A stretch of DNA of 64,000 nucleotides from Chrysomallon squamiferum (taxonomy: Eukaryota > Mollusca > Gastropoda > Neomphalida > Peltospiridae), in contig CM022676.1 of assembly GCA_012295275.1 (NCBI GenBank), positions 6,293,219 to 6,357,218 of the forward strand. The letters run 5' to 3'. Positions 29,667-40,218 of this stretch are shown here, piece after piece; the first letter of the stretch is position 1, and every line of letters begins with the position of its first letter. Made by a program: the position numbers and the translations under genes. The notes below the pieces were generated by a model. It did no database searches, was not told where the DNA came from, and was given only the letters and a program-made list of their open reading frames with translations.

Positions 29667-30604
29667 GTAGCCCCCCCCATTACAGCCATGACTGATTTAA
29701 AAAAAAGCCATATTGTGTATTTTTCTGTTTGTGGAAAGGTATATAAAACAGGTCCTGTCTGCTAATGACAAGATATTTAGCATAACGTTTAATTTTATTT
29801 TACTGCAACATAAAACTGTACATTAAGATGTAATTGCCATTAATAATAATGAAGAAAATATGTTGTGTCCTTGAAACAAATATTCATGATAACAAAAGTT
29901 TTGTTCAATTTTAGTCATTTAATAACAATATACAATTACAAAAATAGTTTATTCCTTTTTCTTTTTTAAACTAATGTGTATATAATAATAATAAATATAT
30001 AAATATTTTTTTTTAAAAGTCATCATATATTTTAATATGTTATCTTGATGTGTCAATATACAAATAGAAAATGATTAATTCAGATGATATGCTGGTCATT
30101 TTTTATATCATTTTATTATTGATCTTAAAAAAAAAAAAATAATTTGAACCCCCTCTTCCTAGTTCAGAACTGTCCTGAAGCCAACCCAAAGTCACTTGTC
30201 CTGTTTTTCTTTCTTTCAAATGCTGGAGAACATTTTAAACCAAAAAACAGACACTATTTGCAGTTTGCAGTGATCATGTGACCTGTTTCAGCAAATCACA
30301 TCCTTGGAATTTGTTTAAAATACATCACAGATCAATATGTTAAAATTATCTCAGATTTCTCTTTTGAATACATTTCACTGTCACCGAAATACAACTTGTG
30401 AATAACAAGAAATGGGTCCCCAGCTGCAGGGGGAGATAATTCCAAACAAACTGATAAGCAGCAGGACATAACTGTGCAAAAAGAATGTGTGTTGCTAGGC
30501 AACTTGTATATTTTTATATTTTATTACTTAATATATAATTTACAAAGCCTCTTCATCTGAACAATAACACACAACATTTGTTTTAAATTTCTTAAAAAAA
30601 AGTA
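29667..30604. other. Spacer 3' of BUD13
   Basis: Mostly AT-rich; 30160-30500 is somewhat less so. No open frame or splice pattern points to a gene. Confidence 0.5.
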
Positions 30605-30610
30605 TTTATT
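30605..30610 (-). terminator. BUD13 polyadenylation signal AATAAA
   Basis: AATAAA on the minus strand 13 bases after the BUD13 stop codon, implying a very short 3' UTR. Other signals further downstream may also be used. Confidence 0.65.
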
Positions 30611-30623
30611 ACTGTCATTTGCT

Positions 30624-30799
30624 TTACATATCTTCTGTGCTCCATTTGTAAGCCATCATATCGACAGCTCTTCTTTCGGCTTTATGAGCGAATAATTTAG
30701 CTTCGAAACCATTTGAACGATCAACTCCATCCCATCTGTAACCTGGCATTATTCCATATCTGTTTGGAGGTGGCTGAGGTCCTCTGTACTTAGGTTTTT
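30624..30799 (-). CDS. BUD13: BUD13 exon 6 (C-terminus)
   Basis: Encodes [40 protein letters not shown] and AYKWSTEDM, then TAA. This is the most conserved part of the family. Confidence 0.97.
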
Positions 30800-33700
30800 C
30801 TAAAAAAATTCAAATAAATAATAATAATAAAAAAATTAAAAATTAAAAAATTTATTTTTGAAAAAATAAAATAATAAAATAAAAAATATAATACATCTAA
30901 AACAAAGAAAAAAATAATGATAATAAATAAATAAATAAATAATAATAAAACTCTAGAGCAAAAAAACACTTTTTAAAAAATATTAAAAAGCAATAAAATC
31001 TAAAAAATTTAAATAATTTAACACAATTAGAAAGTAAACAAATTACGTTAATAATAAACAAAACAATATATATATATATATAAAACTATTTTGCTTATAT
31101 TACTAAATGTACACTAAAATTAAATGATTACTTATACACAGTATATATTAATAAAACAAAAAGAGAAAACAAACATGCCCACCATTTGCATCACCAGTAG
31201 CATTTGTATTCTTCTTCTTCTTCATAAACATAGCCATTGGGTCACCATCTCGAATCTTCTCCTTCAACATACTGTCCAAGTCTTCATCGTCACGGTAACG
31301 TGCCAGTGGTTTTGTTATTTCATGAAGATTGTCAAGCAACTGTTTCTCTCTTTCTTCTTTTTGTTTTAATCTGATGTGAAAGTTAGTAATTTTAGATGTA
31401 TTTTGGATGTAACATAGAATACAATTTTCAGTTAAATTATCTATTTGTATATATGTATCTGCGCTCAAATATATAAACTACTTCAAGTTAATTACGAATG
31501 AGTATCTGATGTTATATTATTTAACCATATAGAGATATACTTCTAGGTAACTCTCTCTCTCTCTCTCTACATATTTCTAAAACACTAACATATACTGATC
31601 TTGTGAATCAACATGGTTAGGAAAAAAAGATTTAGTTCATTGGTGAGTTTTTTCATGATAAAGTGAAAATTTAAAATTAATTAATAACTAAGGTTTTAGC
31701 AAAGCTTTTTAACAATGTTTTCAGAAGATTTATCTCCTCTTAGCTTCATTGTACATTTTGTAGTAAACATTTTACTGTTTTATTTAAAATTTATTTCTCG
31801 TTTTTTTTAAAAATTTATTTTAACAATTACTTCCCCTCCATTTTATTATATAGTTTTCATTTTGAATTACCATTTCATGACCTCTGTATATACATTTTTA
31901 CTGAACTTGTATAATTATCTTTCCATAAAGGATTTTAAACCAGAGTTACCTACCCTTGACCCCACTCCATGTATTTCTTATCTTCCTCTGCTTTCTTTTC
32001 ATCTGCTTCCTTTTCTTTCTTTTTCTCTTCTTCCAGGTTTCTTCTCTTGCCAGATTTGTCTCTGTGAACTGTGGTAGCATATCTACCCAGTTTATCTTCA
32101 CCAATCTAAAAAATGAATAAACGAATATTTAAATAACAGTTGAAGAAACTTTTAAATAGGACTGTATTCTAATGGTGACAGTCTACTTTGAAGTCCACTG
32201 ATCTTGAACTGCTTCATTTACAACCATCAAACAAACATATTTAGGGTTATCTTCTTTCCAATCTGGGCCGAGGTTATCCATAAACCTAACTAGGTGTGTT
32301 AGTAAAACCTTTTTCTGGTAGTATCTTCAGACTTCAAATAATAACATTATTTTTTGGCATTTTATTACTGACCATAAAAGAAAACAACCTTATTATATCA
32401 TTTGTGTATGCCACCCAGATTAAATGTATGTGCAGCTGTGAGATATTTTGCTATTTCTTAATAAAGAAGTCTATGAAATGGTAATAACAGCTTGTCCTTA
32501 ATGACAACATCATTAAATCAAAGGATGTTAGAAAAACTGTTAATCAGTTGTAGGACAGATTTTTTGGATAAAGAATGAAAATACCTTTTTAAAAGCTTCA
32601 TCTTCTCGTCTTCGGATGACTTCTGCTTCTAATTTCATATCTCTAGCACTCTGCAGGCCAGCTTTGGCCCCAGATAAAGTTTTTGTAGCTTTCTTTGATT
32701 CACCTTCTGTTTTTCTCCTTTCACCTCTCCTTGGTGGTGACTGGTCAGAATCTGAATGACGTCTTTGTTTTCTTGGTGGTGATTGGTCAGAATCTGAATG
32801 ACGTCTTTGTTTTCTTGGCGGTGATTGGTCAGAATCTGAATGATGTCTTTGTTTTCTTGGTGGTGACTGGTCAGAATCTGAATGACGTCTTTGTTTTCTT
32901 GGTGGTGATTGGTCAGAATCTGAATTATGTTGTTTTCTTCTTCTTTGTTGTGACTCAACAGTATCTGAATGTTTTTTCCTTCTTGGTGGTGATTGGTCTG
33001 AATCTGAATCATGTCTCTTTCTTCTTGGTGGTGATTGGTCAGAATCTGAATCATGTCTCCTTCTCCTTTCATATGACTGGTGAGATTGTTTATGTGAATT
33101 TCTATGTCTTTCGAGTGAATTTAATTTTCTCCTTTCTGAATTATCAGAACCTGAATGATGTCGATTCTTCCTTGTCAGTGATTGGTCGGAATCTGAATCA
33201 TGTCTTTTTATTCTTGGTGGTGATTGGTCGGAATCTGAATCATGTCTTTTAATTCTTGGTGGTGATTGGTCGGAATCTGAATCATATCTTTTTATTCTTG
33301 GTGGTGATTGGTCGGAATCTGGATCATGTATTTTTATTCTTGGTGGTGATTGGTCAGAATCTGAATCATGTCTTTTTATCCTTGTAGAATCTTCATCAGA
33401 ATTATTTTTTATTACACCTAACTGGTTTGACAAATCTGCATAAAAATGTACGTAATAATTAATAATTAATAATTATTATTAGTGTAGTTTTCAATCATTT
33501 AACTACATGAGAAAATAATATTTCTATTTTAATTAGCATTATATATTTCAATAAAATTATAACTAGAGGAGATTTCAACTATTGTAATTGTGACAATGAT
33601 TTTCTAATTAATTACGAAAGGAATCACTGCAGTAACTTTTTTATGAAACCAGAAAAATATATTTTTCCAGTTTTACTTCAGCCAAGATAAAAAGAAATAC

Positions 33701-33958
33701 AAATCAATTTTATACATCAAACTGGTGAAAAAAAAAAAAAAAAACAAAAAAAAAAAGAAAGCATTTAAAAATATTTTGTAAATTTTTGGGATAGTAACAG
33801 ATGCTGTATTTATTTTATGAGCTTTGAAAAGCTGGAACTAATGTTAAACTGATATGATCCAATACTTTCAAATATAATTTTTAATTTTAAATTTATTTTT
33901 TATTTTTACCAGGATTTTAATAAATATGAATCTATTAAACCTGTTTTTTTCATAAATG

Positions 33959-34019
<61 letters not shown>

Positions 34020-34691
34020 TCTTCTTTTCATTCAAAGTTCTCCATTTCCCTGAAGCTCTGTATTCTTCTAATCTCTTTATGTGTACTGGTCTTTCGTCAA
34101 CTATTTCTGCTACTGTAGGATCATTATCACCAACATCCTCTTCTAAAGTATTTCCAAGGTTGTCAGGCAGCAGAGTTTTAAAGTCAATATCATCATCAAT
34201 TACTTTTAATCTGATGAAATAGAAAAAACACACCATAAATGAAGTTGTGTTTTCGCATATAATTACAGTGACATAGTGACATACTATTTACATTTTAATC
34301 TTTATCTGTTTATGAGTATAAAACAAGTTGTTTTCTGCTTTTAAAAAAATATGAACACTTTAACTTTAAGAATGTTATTTGCTTTCTTACTGATTGCCTG
34401 TGTGTGTGTGTGTCTGTGTTTCTGATTGCGTGTGTGTATTTATATATATATAAAATAAATCAGATCACAATGATTTCAATTTGTAACTAACTTCAAAACC
34501 AAATGTAGCGAATCATAACATCTAAAATATTACTTCATTAATAGACAATCTGTATAAAAATATATTATAATAGGTAGCTTAACAAACTTAGGTTGGATTG
34601 TAGACTTCGGTTTCTTTTTCTTTTTCTTGCTGTCAGGTTTATCGTCCGAAAGATAACGTTTTAAATACTCTTCTTTTGATAAGGCCGCCAT
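30624..34691 (-). CDS. BUD13: BUD13 homolog, RES-complex pre-mRNA splicing factor
   Basis: Complete gene in six coding exons (34691-34588, 34210-34017, 33435-32585, 32105-31954, 31370-31183, 30799-30624), all phases joining, 554 aa. Seen: N-terminus [20 protein letters not shown] with a Lys-rich run, the acidic [13 protein letters not shown] block, VAEIVDERP, a long array of DSDQSPPR-type repeats (residues about 110-320), then the conserved C-terminal Bud13 domain with [48 protein letters not shown] and terminal AYKWSTEDM. Known role: Bud13 works with Snu17/RBMX2 and Pml1/SNIP1 in the RES complex of the activated spliceosome, supporting splicing of weak introns and nuclear RNA retention. Similar in length to the human protein. 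Head to head with ASCC2. Confidence 0.97.
31183..31370 (-). CDS. BUD13: BUD13 exon 5
   Basis: Encodes [20 protein letters not shown] and [12 protein letters not shown]. Phase fixes the donor at AATG|GTGGGC. Confidence 0.93.
31954..32105 (-). CDS. BUD13: BUD13 exon 4
   Basis: Encodes [17 protein letters not shown] and KKYMEWGQ. The donor GG|GTAGGT is preferred because the next GTAACT would follow an in-frame TAG. Confidence 0.93.
32585..33435 (-). CDS. BUD13: BUD13 exon 3 (Ser-Asp/Pro-Arg repeats)
   Basis: 283 codons. About thirteen repeats of the type [12 protein letters not shown] with changing second halves (RIK, RRK, KQR), interrupted by a diverged stretch near 33070-33180. Ends EDEAFKK|GTATTT, where the frame beyond leads to a stop. 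The low-complexity repeat also leaves an open frame on the other strand that is not a gene. Confidence 0.95.
33436..34016. repeat. BUD13 intron 2 with (TTA)n
   Basis: AT-rich intron. A (TTA)n run at about 33961-34015 abuts the exon 2 donor, so that the first repeat units form part of the 5' splice site. On the coding strand the run would read as poly-Asn if retained. Confidence 0.85.
34017..34210 (-). CDS. BUD13: BUD13 exon 2
   Basis: Encodes [36 protein letters not shown] and [11 protein letters not shown]. The donor AATG|GTAATA runs directly into a (TAA)n microsatellite. Confidence 0.95.
34588..34691 (-). CDS. BUD13: BUD13 exon 1
   Basis: Starts [17 protein letters not shown]. The ATG is embedded in AAGATGGCGGCC. 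Phase requires the exon to end CCTAA|GTTTGT, a weak donor. Reading on past it hits no recognisable Bud13 sequence. Confidence 0.88.
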
Positions 34692-35015
34692 CTTGTGAAG
34701 ATTGTTAATTATTTCGAAAATGTTATAAAATCTAAACTACGATATTTAAAACATCGCCGCAAAATTCTTGCCAAATATAAAATATAACAATAGTTTACTT
34801 AAAGAATTAAGATTTTATGACACATTATTCTAATAATATGTTGAACAGTTCAATTAAGTAAAAGTAATAATTGATTCTCCCTATTAATCAATGTTAAGGT
34901 CGCCCGATTTGGTCAAGGACGATACTTTCGGTTTCGCCATTTGTGAAATTCGTGGTGTTTCTCACTATCGTTTTTTTTAAATTTATTTATTTTATCTACT
35001 AACTATTGGTTCATT
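34692..35015. promoter_or_regulatory. Divergent promoter region between BUD13 and ASCC2
   Basis: Only 324 bases separate the two start codons, which face away from each other. The interval must hold both 5' UTRs and both core promoters. A YY1-type site AAGATGGCGGCC covers the BUD13 start (34694-34683). A second CGCCATTTGT-like element lies near 34935. No TATA box can be singled out in such AT-rich sequence. Confidence 0.75.
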
Positions 35016-35093
35016 ATGACTGTAATACCACTAGATAAGAAATTTGTCGAGTTAGACAATGGATCGGGGAAAAAGGAAAAAGTGCCTGCATTG
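35016..35093 (+). CDS. ASCC2: ASCC2 exon 1
   Basis: Starts MTVIPLDKKFVELD and ends in phase 0 at TTG|GTAAAT. The position matches the family N-terminus. Confidence 0.88.
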
Positions 35094-35716
35094 GTAAATT
35101 AAATGTTTCGAAATCAGAAACATTAATTAGTCAATTACGTATGGTAGATTTGTTCTTAAGTAAGATGTGTTTATCTGTATGTGTGTTTATCTGTATGTGT
35201 ATATATGTGTGTCTGTCTGTCTGTTTGTCTGTATATAAGTGTTTGAGTGTGTTTTTCTGTATGAATGGGTAATTTTACTGTATCGGTCAACTCCTTAGAG
35301 GTTTACCTATCACTGTATCAGTATCATATTAATTTTAATTTTTTTTTATTGTTATACAGATGTATATAAAAAAATGATATAAACCAGCTTTCACTTGTCA
35401 AACCAGAGAATATGCAAAATCCATCCATTCTGGATTTATAATAATTATACTAATAATGATACTAATGCTGATGCTGCTGCTGCTGCTACTACTACTACTA
35501 CTACCACTGTTAGTAAATTAGAAATTACACACTTGTCTCTGTTTTTTACAGCATCCAAAATGTCTGGACAAAATGATATTTGTAGCTTACACAGTGCCAC
35601 CTGTTGATGATTCTGACCGGGCTCTGTACGGAGAATGGTTGGAGAGAATTCAGTTCATTGCAGAGGATCTTCATACCCTTCTTCAGATGCCACATGAAAA
35701 GTTCTGGTGTCAGGTA

Positions 35717-35751
<35 letters not shown>

Positions 35752-35965
35752 AATCAGTAGATGCGTAATCTTGAATAAGACTAATTTCTTTATTTATTAT
35801 TATTTTTTTTAATCTCATTTACTTATTTCCCAATCATATCAACTGGCTTAATAAAGATAGTGACGAGTGTTTCTGTCTGTGGGAAGGTATTAATAAAATA
35901 TCCATTTCTGCTAATTGAATAAATGTAGTTTATTGCCTGATGGCTAGTTCTTTAAATATATATAT

Positions 35966-35996
<31 letters not shown>

Positions 35997-38900
35997 GTAT
36001 ATAGTGTATATATGTATGTGTCTCTGCACATGTATATTATAAACACACACACACACATTCCTTCTTTTATAAATTGCACAGATTGTTTAGTTTATTTACT
36101 TCTTAATAACGATTTTATTTGTTTAATATAAATATTTGTCTGACCCTGGTTTTAAATATCAGCAGTCTTTGTTAATAATAAAGTTTAACACTGAAATTAT
36201 AAACAAATAAAACAAACAAGTAGGCTATATGATATACATTTTTTGTTTAATTATATTAATTATGGACAAATGTAATATTATTCTCACACAAAAACTTCTA
36301 TTTCAGGCTTTATAATAACTTAAGTCAATTTTTAATATCATTTTCGTATTTTTTTTTTTTTCAGGCTGTGTTTAATGACTCATGGCATACATTTCTTGAT
36401 TCTTACCTGAGATTTTGTCCCAGGTATTACATGATTTATTTCATTCTGAATATATAATATACAAAATATATCTATCTTCATTCTAAATTAAGTGTATAAG
36501 ATATAAAATGTGCCCATCTTAAACGTATAAGATGAGGAATTTTGTGTAAAATGATTTGTAATTTTGTTTACTTATAGTCATATTTTAGGTATTTTGTTAC
36601 TGATAGAATGGTAAGTCAGTACTTTTGATATTAAACATTTATGTGTATGCATGCTTGTTTATGTATGTATATATATATTTTTTAATATTCTTCTATCAAT
36701 ATCTTTTGTTTTATTAAATATAAATCAATTAAAAACAGGACTTTTATAGAATATTATTTCTGAAAAACCCTCATATCTCATTTCTGAAATTTTGGATATT
36801 AATCTGATCTACCCACTTTTGTGTTATTGTGAAATCTATCTTTTTAACCTGTATTTTTTGCAGTGTCCTGTTCCATTAATACTGTTAATTTTATTTATAA
36901 TATTTAATAATTTTGTATGAAGCCAAACATAAATTTCTTAATTTTATTAATAATTAAGATTAATTTTTTTCTTCAGATTATTAAATATTAAAAATATTTT
37001 GAACATTAATATTCTATAATATATATTTTTATATAAAAATCAGTAGCCAATACATAGTCAATAAATACATTTTTAATTATTATTTTTTTTAATATTATTT
37101 TCCTGTAGGTCTTTTGATGTTATTTACAATCTGCCAAGCAAAGCTAAAGATCTACACTTGGATATACACAGACTTGTCTTCATGGCATGTTTGCGTTTGG
37201 CAACACACAAAGAGTCCAAGGTTTCTTTATTATTATTTTTACTACATCACTTAAGTAAATAGTGTGTGTACATTTTGATGTGTTTCTCAATAAATTCTAA
37301 AGAAATTATTCGCTACATTTTATTATGAAAATTTGTCCAAACTTTCACAGTCATTTCTTATTATCATTATATTTTGGACTACACATGTGACAAGAAGGCC
37401 TCTTCAGAAAAACAACAACAAAAAACAACAGTATATAGTCACACCAACAATTGTTAACATTGTATTTAAAAATAATTTTATTTACTTTGTCCATTAAAGG
37501 CATTATATTTTACGTTTTTGATACACCATACATACATACATATATATATATATAGTCAGCTAAAATATTATAATATACAGTGGGGTTCAGTTTAATTATT
37601 TACACTGATTTTTTGGTAAACATAAAACATCAGTTTCATTAAAGAAGTTATATTTTAGATTTTTGATTCATCATGTGTAGATTCTGTTGAAATATGATAA
37701 CCTACAGTATATATTAATTTAATTATTTACGCTGAATAGTTTTGATAAATTATATAATATAAATTCTCATTTCTGTTTTCTTCTTCAATTTTTTTTTTAA
37801 AAGGATCATTTCATCACACCAAGTGTATTTGGAGCCATTTTGTATGAAAATTTCATCTTTGATGTTCCCAAGCTTCTTGATCTTTGTGTTTTGTATGGGA
37901 AAGGAAATTCTGCTCTTTTGACGAAAATGATGACGAATATTTTCACTCATCAGCCTGCCTACCTTGATGACTTGAGAACAACCATTCCCACAATTATACA
38001 GGTTTGTAGTTATCTCTCTTTGCCATTTTGTGATTTGAGAACAACCATTCCCACAATTATACAGGTTTGTAGTTATCTCTCTTTGCCATTTTGTGATTTG
38101 AGAACAACCATTCCCACAATTATACAGGTTTGTAGCCTTGTAGTTATCTCCCTTTGCCATTTTGTGAACTGAGAACAACCATTCACACAATTATACAGGT
38201 TTGTAGTTATCTCCCTTTGATATTTTGTGATTTGAGAACAACCATTCCCACAGTTATACAGGTTTGTAGCCTTCTAGTTATCTCCCTTTGCCATTTTGTG
38301 ATCTGAGAACAACCATTCCTACAGTTATACAGGTTTGTAGCCTTCTAGTTATCTCCCTTTGNTTATCTCCATTTTGTGATCTGAGAACAACCATTTGCCA
38401 TTTTGTGATCTGTGAACAACCATACCCACAGTTGTACAGGTTTGTAGTTATCTCCCTTTGATATTATATGATTTGAAAGCCATCATTCTAACATTTATAA
38501 TAGTTGGTGGATTTTCAGTTATCTTCCTTTGATGTTTGGTTATTGTAGTTATCTCCCTGTCACATTTGACAGTTGAGAACAAACCGTGCTCACAATTAAT
38601 TATTCAGACCATTTTGAGACTATCTGAAAGCTTTTTTTCATCAGTTTTAGAAAAAAATTAAGTACATGTTTAATATAATTTTAACTTTATTTAAAATTTA
38701 AAAAAAAAAAAAATTATTTTCAGGTATTTGACAGCATTCGGCAGACATGTGGCATTAACTCCGAGGGTTCTGGATTCTCGCCATTGAAACTCAGCAATGT
38801 GTTCACAAAAGAACCACGCCTGGTTACCATGCCGACGAGGAAGTTCAAGGACATCATACTGTACATTGGTGACATTGCAGTCACGCTTGCAATGTTCCTA

Positions 38901-39812
38901 GAGATCTATTCTCCAGCCAGTGATATTTTTCAAGAATACGATTTTATTCAAAAGTAAGTAAAGAATCACACTCGAAATTGTCGGTGATAGATTTTCTGCT
39001 TATGTCGTATTCTTGTTTTGACTGTGGATCCAGCAACCATTGAAAAAGGTTGTCATGGTTACATAAATTGCTGTAGAGTCTTAAATTATTTTACTGTTGA
39101 TGTTTTTTTTCAAGAGTTGTGAACATACAACACACACACAACACATTAATAAATTTTAGAACAAAATTGCACATCATTCTATTAGTCTTGTAGTTGTAAT
39201 ATCATTAGTGTCTAAATAAAGTTACTGATAAAGTTCAAACTAAGGGGCTGTTTCCCATTCCAACCCAGTGCTCATTATATTTCAGACTAGCATCATTCTA
39301 TGAGAGTGTTATACCTGAAATCAAAGCAGCCATAGAAGAAAGAACATTTGACTCTGTGAGGTAAGTATATATATATATATATATATTTTTTTTTTTATAC
39401 AGCTTAAATTATCTAGTGTGTTTTAGACTTAATAAATCAGTCACTAAGGAATATTAAGAATAAATATGCTATTACATACAGGATTCATTTCCTAAGACTG
39501 TTTAATAACACTGATTTAAAAATTTGTATGTTATTGAAGTTAAAAGAAAACTGAAAAATTAAATTTGCACTGAACTGAAATTTCAGTGTAAAAAAAAATT
39601 TGTCTGTTACTGTAGTCAAAAGAAGACTTTAAAATAAAATTTGCATGTAGATGACTTTTCATTGTGGTTAATTTATTTCTTATGCTAGATATTATTTTTT
39701 TTAATATATTTTTCGTTCCATCCAGAAGAAAACTGTAAAACTGAATTTGCATTTGTTAATTAATTATTTTATTACAAAAAATATTTTTTATTGTAGTATA
39801 TTTGTAAAAAAA

Positions 39813-39845
<33 letters not shown>

Positions 39846-40175
39846 CAGCCAGAAGAAAAATTTGAAACTAAATTTGCACCAAGCGAAAATCTCATTGCAG
39901 AAGACATTTCGTCTGGTGATAATCTCATATTTGTTTACAACCCATCATGGAAAGCAGGTGAAAACTTTTAAAATTAATTTGATAAAATATTAATAAATTC
40001 TTTAATTAAGAGTAAAAAGTTAATAATTTTATATAAAGAACTTTTTAAAGTCCTTTTTAACAGATGTGAAATATTTATTAATAATGAATAATGATTCAGA
40101 ATTGACTTTCTCAGAGGCAAGTCGTGGCAATTTTTGAAGGTGGCCATATTTTCAAAAATGTGAGAAAGGGATTTT

Positions 40176-40218
<43 letters not shown>

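Larger units (their letters stand above)
35094..37108. other. ASCC2 introns 1-3
   Basis: AT-rich, with triplet runs (GCT, ACT) at 35465-35505, poly-A after 35718, and (GT) and (TA) runs at 35960-36005. No other gene seen. Confidence 0.6.

Noticed and set aside
32695-33252. 185-codon plus-strand frame of [14 protein letters not shown] repeats
   Set aside because: Reverse-strand shadow of the BUD13 repeat exon.
39747-39971. Alternative frame through ASCC2 exon 8 containing LIAEDISS, resembling a family motif
   Set aside because: It is not the frame set by exon 7, comes before rather than after the EKR helix, and the correct frame gives the expected helix instead; probably coincidence.
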